This document shows, piece by piece, positions 36,051-46,488 of a stretch of DNA of 64,000 nucleotides. The stretch comes from Phycisphaerales bacterium. GTDB lineage: Bacteria; Planctomycetota; Phycisphaerae; UBA1845; Fen-1342. The stretch lies in assembly GCA_016710275.1 (NCBI GenBank), contig JADJXS010000001.1:3472001-3536000 (forward strand), given 5' to 3'. A model generated the notes under the pieces. The model worked only from the letters and a program-made list of their open reading frames with translations, was not told the DNA's origin and made no database searches. Each line of letters begins with the position of its first letter. The first letter of the stretch is position 1. The translations under genes were made by a program, and so were the position numbers.

Positions 36051-36104
36051 CCACACGCGGCACACGCGCCACACGCACCACCCTCGCCACACGCGCCACA
36101 CGCG
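36051..36104. repeat. 9-base tandem repeat, six units
   Basis: Units: CCACACGCG, GCACACGCG, CCACACGCA, CCACCCTCG, CCACACGCG, CCACACGCG. Starts immediately after the hairpin at 36021-36050. A short minisatellite in the upstream region of the gene at 36161; in frame it would read His-Thr-Arg, but no gene is supported. Confidence 0.7.
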
Positions 36105-36160
36105 CTGCGCGACCGGCCGCCGGATAGAATTCACTGGCCTCCGGCACGGAGATGGCTGCG

Positions 36161-36652
36161 ATGGCACGTCCGCGACCGATCATCGGCACGGTCCTCTACG
36201 ACGGCGCCTGCGGCTTCTGTCGCGCGTGGGTGCCGCGCTGGGCGGGCGTGCTGCGGCGGCGCGGGCTGATCATCGACACGCTGCAATCTGCCCGCGACTC
36301 GCTCGGCCGCGGCGTCGAGCCGGCCGATTGGTTTTCCGACCTGCGAATCGTGCTGCACGATGCCACGCACATCCGCGGCGCGGATGCCTACCGCTTCGCG
36401 CTGCGCCGCATCTGGTGGGGTTTTCCGCTCTACCTGCTGGCCGTCACGCCCGGGCTGCGCCGGTTGTTTGACCGCGGCTACCGGGCGTTTGCGAATCACC
36501 GCTTCGGCGTTTCGCGCGTGTGCGGGTTGTCAGCGCGCGAGCAGCCGGCCGTGGAGACCGCGAGCCCGGGTTCATCGCCCGCTGGGCCTGAAATCCCGGG
36601 CACGGCCGAGCGCGCGGACGCCCGGCCACCTCAAGCGGCGGGGCGATCCTGA
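36161..36652 (+). CDS. DCC-family thiol-disulfide oxidoreductase-like protein
   Basis: 163 residues. The N-terminal VLYDGACGFCRAWVPRW has the DGxCxxC motif of the DCC/DUF393 family. A hydrophobic helix (LRRIWWGFPLYLLAVTPGL) follows. The C-terminal 40 residues are disordered. The ATG at 36161 has GGAG 9 bases upstream; one at 36152 is too close to it. The stop abuts the next ATG, in a three-gene operon. Confidence 0.8.
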   Translation: MARPRPIIGTVLYDGACGFCRAWVPRWAGVLRRRGLIIDTLQSARDSLGRGVEPADWFSDLRIVLHDATHIRGADAYRFALRRIWWGFPLYLLAVTPGLRRLFDRGYRAFANHRFGVSRVCGLSAREQPAVETASPGSSPAGPEIPGTAERADARPPQAAGRS

Positions 36653-37402
36653 ATGCGGCCATTCCTGACGGCGCGCTGGCAACACCTGCTCATGCTGAAC
36701 TTCCTGATTGATCCGGCGGTTCTGAAGCCCTGGACGCCGCGCGGCGTGGAACTCGACGCTTGGAGCGGCCGCACCTACGTCAGCGTCGTGGGCTTTCGCT
36801 TCCTCCACACGCGCATGCTCGGAATCGCGATCCCCTTTCATCAGGCCTTTGACGAGGTGAACCTGCGGTCCTACGTGCGGCGGCGGGGACCGGAAGGGTG
36901 GCGGCGCGGCGTGGTCTTTGTGCGTGAGCTGGTGCCCCGGCCGGCCGTCGCGATCGTCGCGCGGCTGTGCTACAACGAGCCGTACCGCTTCCTGCCGATG
37001 CGATCGACAATCGAAGCGAACGCCGGCAACCTGCGCATCGGCGGGCGCGTCGAGTACGCCTGGCGGATCGACCGGCGCTGGAACGCGCTGCGCGCGACCG
37101 TCGACGGCCCGGCCACGTCGCCCGCGAAGGAAACGGAGACGGAATTCATCACGGAGCACTACTGGGGCTATTCCGCGCAGCGCGACGGCGGGTGCGTCGA
37201 GTACCGCGTCGAACATGAGCCGTGGCGGGTCCATCCGGTGCGCGACGCGGCGCTGGAGTGCGACGTCGCGCGTGTCTACGGCACTGCGTTTGCCGACGCG
37301 CTCGCTCGGCCGTGTCACTCGGCCTGGATCGCCGAGGGGTCGCAGGTGGTGGTCCATCGGGGCGTGCGGATCGAATCGCAGCAGCCGGGGACGGGAGAAT
37401 AG
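36653..37402 (+). CDS. DUF2071 protein
   Basis: 249 residues. The pattern WQHLLMLNFLIDPAVLKPWTPRGVELD, then GRTYVSVVGFRF and FDEVNLRSYVR is that of the DUF2071 (YqjF-like) family, an acetoacetate-decarboxylase-fold group of unknown function. No catalytic residue can be named by eye. Directly coupled to genes on both sides (zero-base gaps). Confidence 0.82.
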   Translation: MRPFLTARWQHLLMLNFLIDPAVLKPWTPRGVELDAWSGRTYVSVVGFRFLHTRMLGIAIPFHQAFDEVNLRSYVRRRGPEGWRRGVVFVRELVPRPAVAIVARLCYNEPYRFLPMRSTIEANAGNLRIGGRVEYAWRIDRRWNALRATVDGPATSPAKETETEFITEHYWGYSAQRDGGCVEYRVEHEPWRVHPVRDAALECDVARVYGTAFADALARPCHSAWIAEGSQVVVHRGVRIESQQPGTGE

Positions 37403-37972
37403 ATGCCGCAGGAGATCGAACAGAAATTCACGCTCCGCGACGCGGACGCCCTGCGCAGCCGGCTGCGCGCAATCGCCGCCCGCCGCGAGTCGCTCGTCCT
37501 CGAGCAGAACACGCTCTTCGACGATCGCGCAGCCTCTCTGCGCGGCCGCGGCTGCGGCCTGCGGCTGCGCAGCGCCACGGATGAGCGAAACGTCGCGCGT
37601 CACCATCTCACATTCAAGGGGCCGCTCGCGTCCACCGGCGCGTTGCGCAGCCGCGAGGAGCTGGAGACCGACGTCGCCGACCCCGCCGTGCTGGTCGCAA
37701 TTCTGCACCGCCTGGGCTATTCGCCGCGGGTGCGCTACGAGAAGCGCCGCGAGACGTGGACGCTGCCCGCCGACTCGGCGCTGGTGCTGATCGACGAGCT
37801 GCCGCGGCTCGGGATGTTCGTCGAGGTCGAAGCGCCCAGCGCCAGCGACGTGAAGCGGGTGGCCGGCCTGCTCAATCTGCCCGACACGGACGCGGAAGAA
37901 CGCACCTACGTCGCCCTCGCGGCCGAATGCGGGACGGCTGACGCGGCCGGCGTGATCGTGCTGGCCTTCTGA
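37403..37972 (+). CDS. CYTH-domain protein (class IV adenylate cyclase/triphosphatase-like)
   Basis: 189 residues. Starts with MPQEIEQKF, the ExExK motif that binds triphosphate and metal. GLRLRS, HHLTFKGPL and VRYEKRRETW give the basic strands of the tunnel fold, and FVEVEAP the later acidic motif. These are features of CyaB-like and other CYTH phosphatases; which of cAMP synthesis or triphosphate hydrolysis it does cannot be read. Third gene in the operon. Confidence 0.82.
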   Translation: MPQEIEQKFTLRDADALRSRLRAIAARRESLVLEQNTLFDDRAASLRGRGCGLRLRSATDERNVARHHLTFKGPLASTGALRSREELETDVADPAVLVAILHRLGYSPRVRYEKRRETWTLPADSALVLIDELPRLGMFVEVEAPSASDVKRVAGLLNLPDTDAEERTYVALAAECGTADAAGVIVLAF

Positions 37973-38010
37973 CGCAGCGGCAGCGCGCCGCGACCCGCCG
38001 CCCAGCGCCC

Positions 38011-39684
<1,674 letters not shown>

Positions 39685-39743
39685 GCGGCCTCCGGCGCGG
39701 ATGGTAGTCGTCGCAGGGCCGGCCGGTGTGCCGGAAATCGGCG

Positions 39744-41024
39744 CTAGATGTCCCCGTCACTGCGGCGCTCAATGTCCGCGCCGACCGCCCGCAGCTTCTC
39801 TTCCATGCTCACATACCCGCGATCCAGGTGATAAATCCGGTTCACCACCGTCGTGCCGCGCGCCGCCAGCCCCGCCAGCACCAGCGCCGCCGACGCCCGC
39901 AGGTCGCTGGCCATCACCGGCGCACCCACCAGCCGCTTCACCCCCGACACGATGCAGGTCGGCCCTTCCTTGCGGATCCGCGCTCCCATGCGGCTCAGCT
40001 CCGCCACGTGCAGAAATCGATCCGGGAAGATCTTTTCCGTGACGACGCTGTTGCCGTCCGCCAGGCACAGCAGCGACATCAGTTGCGCCTGCAGATCGGT
40101 CGCGAAGCCGGGGAAGGGCTGCGTGGTCACGTCCACCGGCTCCAGCCGCCGGGCGGACGTTACTTCCGCCCCTTCGGTGGACTTCTGCACCTGCACGCCG
40201 ATGGCGCTGAGCCGGTCAATGAAAGCCAGCAGGTGATCGACGCGGCAATTCTCGATCAGCAGCTCCCCGTTGGTGATGGCCGCCGCGACCATGTACGTCC
40301 CCGCCTCGATGCGATCGGGGATGATGCGGTACTCGCAGCCGCCCAGCCGCCGCACTCCCTCGATCACGATCCGCGGCGTCCCCTGCCCGCTGATCGACGC
40401 GCCGCAGGCGTTGAGGAAATTCGCCAGGTCCACCACCTCCGGCTCGCAGGCCGCCATCTCGATCACGGTGACGCCGTCCGCAAGGCAGGCCGCCATCATC
40501 GCCGTGCCGGTGCCCAGCACCGTCGAACCGAACGGCCCGCCAAGGAAGATCTCGCCGCCGCGCAGCCGGCGCGCCTTGACCATGATGTCGCCCGAGACCA
40601 GGTCCACCTCCGCCCCCAGCTTCTGCACCGCCCGCAGGTGCAGATCGATCGGCCGATCCCCGATCGCGCAGCCGCCCGGCATCGAAATCTGCGCCGCGTG
40701 CCGCTTGGCCAGCAGCGGCCCGAGCACGCAGATGCTGGCCCGCATTTTGCGCACCATGTCATACTCGGCCTTGCAGTTCATCTCGTCGCGCACGACCAGC
40801 CGCAGCGCCCCATCCGGCCGCCACTCGCTCTCCACGCCCAGCTTCCCCAGCAGATCGCAGAGCGAGCGCACGTCCGCCACGCGCGGGATGTCATGCAGGA
40901 TCACCTCCCCCTCGCACAGGATCGACGCCGCCATGATCGGCAGGGCCGCATTCTTCGCCCCGCCCACGCGAATCCGGCCGCGCAGACGGTTGCCGCCGTT
41001 GATTCGGAAATAATCAAGCCCCAT
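39744..41024 (-). CDS. murA: UDP-N-acetylglucosamine 1-carboxyvinyltransferase
   Basis: 426 residues. First committed step of peptidoglycan synthesis. GGAKNAALPIMAASIL at the start; catalytic Cys119 in MPGGCAIGDRPIDLHL; PDRIEAGTYMVAAAIT and the closing SDLRASAALVLAGL. The intact Cys gives fosfomycin-sensitive type. GAGGAGGCCGGA precedes the ATG at 41024. Indicates a peptidoglycan wall in this organism. Confidence 0.97.
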   Translation of the reverse strand: MGLDYFRINGGNRLRGRIRVGGAKNAALPIMAASILCEGEVILHDIPRVADVRSLCDLLGKLGVESEWRPDGALRLVVRDEMNCKAEYDMVRKMRASICVLGPLLAKRHAAQISMPGGCAIGDRPIDLHLRAVQKLGAEVDLVSGDIMVKARRLRGGEIFLGGPFGSTVLGTGTAMMAACLADGVTVIEMAACEPEVVDLANFLNACGASISGQGTPRIVIEGVRRLGGCEYRIIPDRIEAGTYMVAAAITNGELLIENCRVDHLLAFIDRLSAIGVQVQKSTEGAEVTSARRLEPVDVTTQPFPGFATDLQAQLMSLLCLADGNSVVTEKIFPDRFLHVAELSRMGARIRKEGPTCIVSGVKRLVGAPVMASDLRASAALVLAGLAARGTTVVNRIYHLDRGYVSMEEKLRAVGADIERRSDGDI

Positions 41025-41581
41025 TCCGGCCTCCTCACTCTCCGCGCCATCCGCGACCGCGCCGGGACCATCCGTGGCCGCGGCAACCACCGGACTATAC
41101 CGACCCGGGGCACCCGCAACGACCCGCCCGCCGATTCACCCGGTCAAACCCGTCGCACCGCGCCGGGCGGCCGGGACGGCGCGCCAGACGGCCCGAGCGG
41201 AGCGCCCGACGGCAAGAAAGGCGCCGGACGGCCGGAACATCCCAAGCGGCGACCCGTGCGTAGCGCTTCCTGGGTAAAGAATAAAGCTAGAGGCCATGCC
41301 GACGGAAACTCATCGATATGGCGGATCAAGCGTACGCCCCCGCGCAAAGCGTGCCGACCGAGCGGCTGTCGGCGGGGCACCCGGCTTGTTCGCCACCGCC
41401 TCGATGGGACATTCCAGAACTTTATTGCCGCTATGTGTGAGTAGCCAGCTATTCCGACGCTTGGACCGATGACCCCGACGAAACGCTCGTGCGTTCCGGA
41501 GTCCGGGCCACGCCGCAGTGGGCGGCCGGCCCTCAGAAGTGCAGCCCGGCTGCAAGTACCCAAGCGACAGGAGCACCCATC
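41025..41581. other. Divergent intergenic region, murA and fibronectin-type gene
   Basis: 557 bases without a convincing gene. Contains a TATAGT -10 for murA on the minus strand (41099-41094), a GCCAT/ATGGC stem (about 41292-41321) and, for the plus-strand gene, GGGCACCCGGCTTGT (41375-41389), which resembles a sigma54 site except that the -12 box is TTGT rather than TTGC. The leader may be structured, but I could not match it to a riboswitch. Confidence 0.35.
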
Positions 41582-42670
41582 ATGCATGCGAACAAAATCA
41601 TCCATCAACTCCCGACCGGCCAGCCCGGCACTCGACAAGGCGGCCTGCTGGCAGCAATCTCGATGCTCCCAGCAACTGCCCGGCGCGCCGGCCTGGCGGC
41701 AGTCGTGCTGGCGCTGGCGATGACCGCCCAGGCCCAGACGTTCAGCTACTGGACCAGTTTGCCCCAATCGCCGACCGGCGTGGCATTGAGCCGCCCGGCC
41801 GCGTTCGATGGATCGCTGACGCTCTCGTGGCGAAACCGCAGCAGCTACGCCGACTACTATGCGGTAAACCGGATTTATGAATCGCAGAACGACGGCGCCT
41901 ACCGACTCATTGCGTCCGTGTCCACGTCCACCACTTCCTTTACGCGGACTGGCATTCAGCGCGGCGTGAAATACAAGTACAAGCTGCGAATTGAACCGCT
42001 GCGCGGCACCGGTTCCCCAACGTCGGCATACAGCGCGATCGTCAGCGCCAAGTACGGCTATCTCAGTCCTGCGTCAAACTTCACGCTGGTTGAGATTTCT
42101 GCGAGCAGTCTCAAGTTCACCTGGAACGACGAGGCCGATGCCGAGAGCGGATATCGCATCACCTGGACGGACCCCTGGGGCAACAGCGACGAGGAATTCG
42201 CGGGTCCGGATGCGCAGTCAATCGTCATCCCCGGATTGTCGCCGGACGTGAGCTACAACGTCAGCATCAGATCCTTTGATGCGACCGGCGCGCAATCGAG
42301 TCAGCGCGTGTTCGTGAACGCAAGCACCGCACCGTCAGACCTGCGTAACCTGCAGGCCACCGTGCTGTCGGTGGGCAACTGGGGGGTCGTGCGTTTGTCG
42401 TGGATCAACGACTCGTTCAACGACGGCACCAAGGTATACGTGAGCAAAACTGAGAACGGTGTTCTGCAGGTGTTCGAGTCTTACCTGTACCCGAATTCTG
42501 CCGGCCCCGTGGGGATCGACTTCACCTGGCTGACGCGAGGAGTGCCTCACACCTTCAAGGTCTCCTACCAGGTGTGCATCGGCGGCCTCGCGCCCACGAG
42601 TGGCGGACTGTTTGAGACCTCCTGCAACTTCTGGGAGCCGAAGTCGTGGACGGTCTCCGCCACGCCGTAA
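41582..42670 (+). CDS. Exported fibronectin type III-like protein
   Basis: 362 residues. A long leader ends with a hydrophobic AGLAAVVLALAMTAQAQ signal (to about residue 53). Then beta-rich segments with FN3 features: LTLSWRNRSSYADYYAV, LKFTWNDEADAESGYRI plus IPGLSPDVSYNVSIRSF, and VRLSWINDSFNDGTKVYVS: about three domains. No enzyme domain. AGGAG lies 8 bases before the ATG. Probably a surface adhesion or binding protein; a strong hairpin follows the gene. Confidence 0.75.
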   Translation: MHANKIIHQLPTGQPGTRQGGLLAAISMLPATARRAGLAAVVLALAMTAQAQTFSYWTSLPQSPTGVALSRPAAFDGSLTLSWRNRSSYADYYAVNRIYESQNDGAYRLIASVSTSTTSFTRTGIQRGVKYKYKLRIEPLRGTGSPTSAYSAIVSAKYGYLSPASNFTLVEISASSLKFTWNDEADAESGYRITWTDPWGNSDEEFAGPDAQSIVIPGLSPDVSYNVSIRSFDATGAQSSQRVFVNASTAPSDLRNLQATVLSVGNWGVVRLSWINDSFNDGTKVYVSKTENGVLQVFESYLYPNSAGPVGIDFTWLTRGVPHTFKVSYQVCIGGLAPTSGGLFETSCNFWEPKSWTVSATP

Positions 42671-42731
42671 GGCCCGGATCGGCCGTCGCGACCGGCCCCC
42701 ACAGTAGCATCGTCAAAGTGTGGCAACGAAC

Positions 42732-42775
42732 GAAACGGTCCCCGACTCGCACAAACGTGAGTCGGGGACCGTTTC
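42732..42775. terminator. 17-pair hairpin between convergent genes
   Basis: GAAACGGTCCCCGACTC (42732-42748), loop of 10 bases, GAGTCGGGGACCGTTTC (42759-42775), perfect. It lies between the stop at 42670 (plus) and 42878 (minus). The ends give only short T tracts on each strand, so it is a plausible bidirectional terminator or RNA end-protecting stem. Confidence 0.65.
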
Positions 42776-42877
42776 CAATTGGGAAGGCGGCAGCGTGTAG
42801 GGTGCGTTCGGGTCGCCGCAGGTTGACGCATCAAGAGCGATACGCATCGGGCGGTCCGAACACACCAACTTCGGCTC

Positions 42878-43900
42878 TCACGCCCGCGTCGCCTCCATCA
42901 CGCGCTCATGCCGGCCGCTGTCGCGGATTGTCTCCACGTTGGACCAGCGCTCGTCGTCGAGCAATGCCCGAACCGCCGGCGCCTGGTCAAACCCGATCTC
43001 CAGCAGCAATCGCCCCCCCGGCCGCAGGTGCTTCGCTGCCGCAGGGATCAGCGACCGGATCACGTCCAATCCGTCCGCCCCGGCAAACAGCGCCGTGTGC
43101 GGCTCGAAGTCCAGCACATTTCGTGCGACCAGCGCCTTGGCGGTGGTCGCAATATAGGGCGGATTGCTGACGATCACGTCAAACTCCGCGGGCGACGCCG
43201 CATCCGGGTCGGTCGAACCGCCGCGCGCCGCCCACGGGTCCAGCAGCGGCCCTTCGCGAAACTGCACCCGCTCAGCGACGCCGTGCCGTTCCGCGTTTCG
43301 CCGTGCCACCGCCAGCGCGGCCCCCGACACGTCGCTTGCGAACAGCCGCGCCTCGGGCAGATGCTTCGCCAGCGCGATCGCGATGCAGCCGCTGCCGGTG
43401 CCGACGTCCAGAATGTCGCGAACCGGCCCATCTCCGTGCCGCGCGCGGTGGATCACGCGCTCGACCAGCAGCTCCGTCTCCGGCCGCGGGATCAGCACAT
43501 CGGGATTCACCTCGAACGCAAGCGAGAAGAACTCCTTGCGCCCCGTGAGATACGCGATCGGAGCGCCCTCGCCGGCCTTTCGCACCGCCTCGCGGAATCG
43601 CGCCAGCGCGTCCGGTTCGGGCGTGCTGTCATGCCGGGCGTAGAGGTGAATTCGCTCGCAGCGCAGTGCGTCCGCCAGCAGAATCTCAGCACACAATCGC
43701 GGTGATTCGACCCCTCGTCGCGTCAGGTGTTCGCGCGTCCAGGCCAGCAGGCGCTCCACGGTCCAGGCCGTGGCCGAATTTTCCGACGCCTCCATGCCCG
43801 GAATCCCCTGTTGCGTCCCTGCTGTCGCACCCGCACCGGTCGCGCTCGCAACGGCCGCCTCATGCCGGCCGTCCGTTCGGTCAATCCGCTCCCGGGTCAT
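42878..43900 (-). CDS. prmC: Peptide chain release factor N5-glutamine methyltransferase
   Basis: 340 residues. Helical N-terminal domain (WTREHLTRRGVESPRLCAEILLA), SAM-binding motif ILDVGTGSGCIAIALAKHLP, and the catalytic NPPYIAT. Methylates the GGQ glutamine of release factors. Longer than usual because of a 35-residue Thr/Ala leader; an ATG at 43795 with GGGGA upstream would remove it. The 43900 start overlaps the gene before by 4 bases (ATGA). prfA is not adjacent. Confidence 0.93.
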   Translation of the reverse strand: MTRERIDRTDGRHEAAVASATGAGATAGTQQGIPGMEASENSATAWTVERLLAWTREHLTRRGVESPRLCAEILLADALRCERIHLYARHDSTPEPDALARFREAVRKAGEGAPIAYLTGRKEFFSLAFEVNPDVLIPRPETELLVERVIHRARHGDGPVRDILDVGTGSGCIAIALAKHLPEARLFASDVSGAALAVARRNAERHGVAERVQFREGPLLDPWAARGGSTDPDAASPAEFDVIVSNPPYIATTAKALVARNVLDFEPHTALFAGADGLDVIRSLIPAAAKHLRPGGRLLLEIGFDQAPAVRALLDDERWSNVETIRDSGRHERVMEATRA

Positions 43901-44412
43901 TTCTTTTCGCGAAGCTGCTTGAAGAACCCCATCAGGACCGGACGGGGGATTTTCGCCAGCGCCGGGTGCGGCACCTCGTCGATCGTCAGTTTCTGAAGGA
44001 CCGACTCCGCCGCCTGCCGGTGTTTGCGGATTTCTCGCGCCAGCTCCTGCGCCGGCTCCAGCTCCCCCGCCGCCATCCGCTGCGCGTATTCGATCACCAG
44101 TGCTTCCACATCCCCCGCCGAGATCGGCAGGTCGTTTCCGCCCCCGGGCGCATTGTGCCGAACCGCCCCCTCCGGCAGCGTCTCGCGCTCGTGCAGCAGC
44201 CGATTTTGCAACTCACGGGTCTCGCGAATCAGACGGCTCTGCTCGGCGACGAATTTTGTGTCCAGAGGCTCGAGCTTGAACGTCTCGTCGTCGCCGGCCG
44301 CGCCCGGGACGAACACGCTCTGCTGGCACGACGGGCACTTGGCCCGCTTCCCGGCCCCCTCATCGGGTGCGCGAACGTGCTTGCCGCAGTGCTCACAGTG
44401 GAACTCGATCAT
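43897..44412 (-). CDS. Zinc-ribbon protein with coiled-coil region
   Basis: 171 residues. N-terminal IEFHCEHCGKHVRAPDEGAG and AKCPSCQQSVFVP give a CxxC...CxxC ribbon. A helical, charged middle (SRLIRETRELQNRLLHERE and on) and a C-terminal helix follow. I know this arrangement from planctomycete hypotheticals, without assigned function. Coupled to prmC by a 4-base overlap. Confidence 0.7.
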   Translation of the reverse strand: MIEFHCEHCGKHVRAPDEGAGKRAKCPSCQQSVFVPGAAGDDETFKLEPLDTKFVAEQSRLIRETRELQNRLLHERETLPEGAVRHNAPGGGNDLPISAGDVEALVIEYAQRMAAGELEPAQELAREIRKHRQAAESVLQKLTIDEVPHPALAKIPRPVLMGFFKQLREKK

Positions 44413-44634
44413 CGCGCACCTGTCGATGCCGGCCCTGCCGGCGTCACGGATATCACGGCGCCGGAAACCCGGTCCGCCGCGCCCATCCTACTCGCGGCCC
44501 CGCCCCACCGGCGGGTCCACTCGCAGCGCTTCCGGGCACGGACAATCGACAGTGTAACCCCGCGCCCGATCGCGCCCAGCACCCTTCGCGCTGCTTCTCG
44601 ATTCCATTCGGCTCCCCAACCCCCCGTGCCGACA

Positions 44635-46350
44635 TCACGGCCGCTGCGCCGCCCGCCGCACGCGGTGCACCGGGAACGACTCCTGCACGTTGTCGCGCAG
44701 CCCCTCAAACGCCGGATTCAGCAGAAACGCCCCCGACCGCACGAACAGCGGAATGATCGGCGCCTGTTCCTCACATAGAATCCGCTCCGCTTCCGCGAAC
44801 AGCGCATACCGCCGCTCGTCGTCGCGCTCCTCCGCCGCCGCCGCGATCAGCTCGTCGTAGCGGGGGTGCGACCAGCCCGTCCGATTCTGCCCGTTGCCCG
44901 TTGAGAACATGTCGAGGAACGTGCCGGGGTCCATGTAGTCGCCGTACCAATCCGACCGAACCACGTCATATCGCAGGTTTCGCACCTCGCTGCTGAGAAC
45001 TTTCGCCTCCTGCACCCGCAGCGCCACCGGGATTTTCAGCACCCGCTCCCACATCGACTGCACGCTCTCCGCCACCCGCTGATAGTCCGGGAACGGCGCG
45101 TACATGATCTCGATCGGCCGCCGCATCCCCTCCTTCGCATAGGCGCTGCGCGCCAGGTGCTCCCGCGCCAGCGCCTCCCGCTGCTCAGCCGTCAACCCCG
45201 CCCCCAGGCCCGCCGGCGGCTGATACAGCACCGTCCGGCCATCGGCCGTCCGACGCGGCATGTCCGGAACCGACGCCCGCGGCACATAGGTGTACGCCGG
45301 CTGCTCGCCCATTCCCATGACCTTGTCCGCCAGCGTCTCGCGGTCCATTGCAAGCCACAGCGCTTTGCGCAATTCCGCGTCATTCAGCGGCGGACGGGAG
45401 CAATTCACGCGAAAAAAGAAGGTCGCGAAACGCGGCCCGCTGTGTAGGTCCGCCCGCCGGCCGGCCTGCTGATCGGCATAGAGCGCACGAGCCGTCGTTT
45501 TCGGGATGGATCGCACAAAATCCACCCGTCCGGTCTCATAGGCGAGCAGCGCCGCGTTGGCATCCGCAGCCGAATAGAACTCGATCGAACGCACGCCGAT
45601 TGACGCCGAATCCCAGTAATGCGCGTTCGCCCGCAGCAATACGCGCTTCTTGAACTCCCACCGCTGGGGCACAAACGCCCCGTTGCACACGATGTGCTCC
45701 GGCCGCGTCCAGAGATGCGCCTGGCGCTGCGGAATGCGGCCGTTCGCTCCGCGCCAGTGCTCGATCCCCGGTGGGTAAACCGGATAAAGCGTCGCAAAAG
45801 AGGTCAGATCGAGGAAATAGGCGCAAGGCCGCGCCAATACGACGCGCAGCGTGCGCTCATCCAGCGCTTCGACACCGACGGTCGTCGCGGGCAGGTCATC
45901 CGCCGGGTCGTCATTGGCCCGCGACTGGTAGTACTCCGCAGCGCCGCGAAGCGTCAGCAGCAATGCGTAATACTGCCCTCCGAGGCGGGGGTCGAGCGAA
46001 CGGAGCCAGGAGTAGCGGAAGTGCTCGGCCGTCAGCGGCTCGCCGTTGGACCAGCGCGCCGTTTCGCGCAAATGGAAGACATACGTCAGCGATTCCGCGT
46101 CAAAGTCCCACTTTTCCGCGACGGCCGGCTCCGGCAGAAACGTCTCGGGGTTCAGGCGCGTCAGTCCCTCCCAGCAGGCGTTGGCGATCTGAATTTCCCC
46201 CAGCAAGCTCACCCGGTGGGGGTCGATCGTCCGCGGTTCCTCATCCGATGCGACGACGAACTCCGCCCGTTCCGTCTGGGCACGCAGGCCCAGCCACGCC
46301 AGCAGAACCGCGATCGAGCCGATGAGTGCCGCCGTCGCTCCGCGAATCAC
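44635..46350 (-). CDS. Peptide/oligopeptide ABC transporter substrate-binding protein
   Basis: 571 residues from a GTG at 46350 with GGGAGG 6 bases upstream. The N-terminus has a membrane signal (ALIGSIAVLLAWLGL), no lipobox Cys. FVVASDEEPRTIDPHR, IANACWEGLTRLNPETF, AEKWDFDAESLTYVFHLRETARWSNGEPL are the SBP_bac_5 (OppA-type) opening; PLNDAELRKALWLAMDRE and the closing ERILCEEQAPIIPLF complete it. No permease or ATPase genes nearby. The frame stays open far upstream to 48510, antisense to the next gene, and is not coding there. Confidence 0.88.
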   Translation of the reverse strand: MIRGATAALIGSIAVLLAWLGLRAQTERAEFVVASDEEPRTIDPHRVSLLGEIQIANACWEGLTRLNPETFLPEPAVAEKWDFDAESLTYVFHLRETARWSNGEPLTAEHFRYSWLRSLDPRLGGQYYALLLTLRGAAEYYQSRANDDPADDLPATTVGVEALDERTLRVVLARPCAYFLDLTSFATLYPVYPPGIEHWRGANGRIPQRQAHLWTRPEHIVCNGAFVPQRWEFKKRVLLRANAHYWDSASIGVRSIEFYSAADANAALLAYETGRVDFVRSIPKTTARALYADQQAGRRADLHSGPRFATFFFRVNCSRPPLNDAELRKALWLAMDRETLADKVMGMGEQPAYTYVPRASVPDMPRRTADGRTVLYQPPAGLGAGLTAEQREALAREHLARSAYAKEGMRRPIEIMYAPFPDYQRVAESVQSMWERVLKIPVALRVQEAKVLSSEVRNLRYDVVRSDWYGDYMDPGTFLDMFSTGNGQNRTGWSHPRYDELIAAAAEERDDERRYALFAEAERILCEEQAPIIPLFVRSGAFLLNPAFEGLRDNVQESFPVHRVRRAAQRP

Positions 46351-46451
46351 GCGCGCCTCCCGGGTTGCAGCACCGCGGCGTTCGGTGGCGGCTTCGCGGC
46401 CGCCCGTCCGGATCGGCGAGTGTAGCCCCGATCCCTCGTCATGGCGGCGCT

Positions 46452-46480
46452 TTGCTCCGAGGTTCGTTCGCCCGGATAAT
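46452..46480 (+). promoter_or_regulatory. Promoter for the carboxyltransferase gene, near-leaderless
   Basis: TTGCTC (46452-46457) and GATAAT (46475-46480) with a 17-base spacer. Transcription would start near 46487-46489, at the ATG (46489). No ribosome site exists before that ATG. Confidence 0.45.
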
Positions 46481-46488
46481 CCTCCGAC

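Noticed and set aside
36051..36104. CRISPR-like array
   Set aside because: Units are 9 bases and adjacent, without spacers; it is a simple tandem repeat. No CRISPR or cas gene was seen in the window.
41270..41390. Possible class I c-di-GMP riboswitch (AAAGCTAGAGGC, GCGCAAAGCG)
   Set aside because: The conserved GGCAAACC and GGACGCAAAGCC blocks are not there in order, so the likeness is superficial.
41160..41450. Collagen-like peptide frame (GRDGAPDGPSGAPDG...) on the plus strand
   Set aside because: No start or ribosome site in frame, mixed codon use and an unconvincing C-terminal part; likely chance in GC-rich intergenic DNA.
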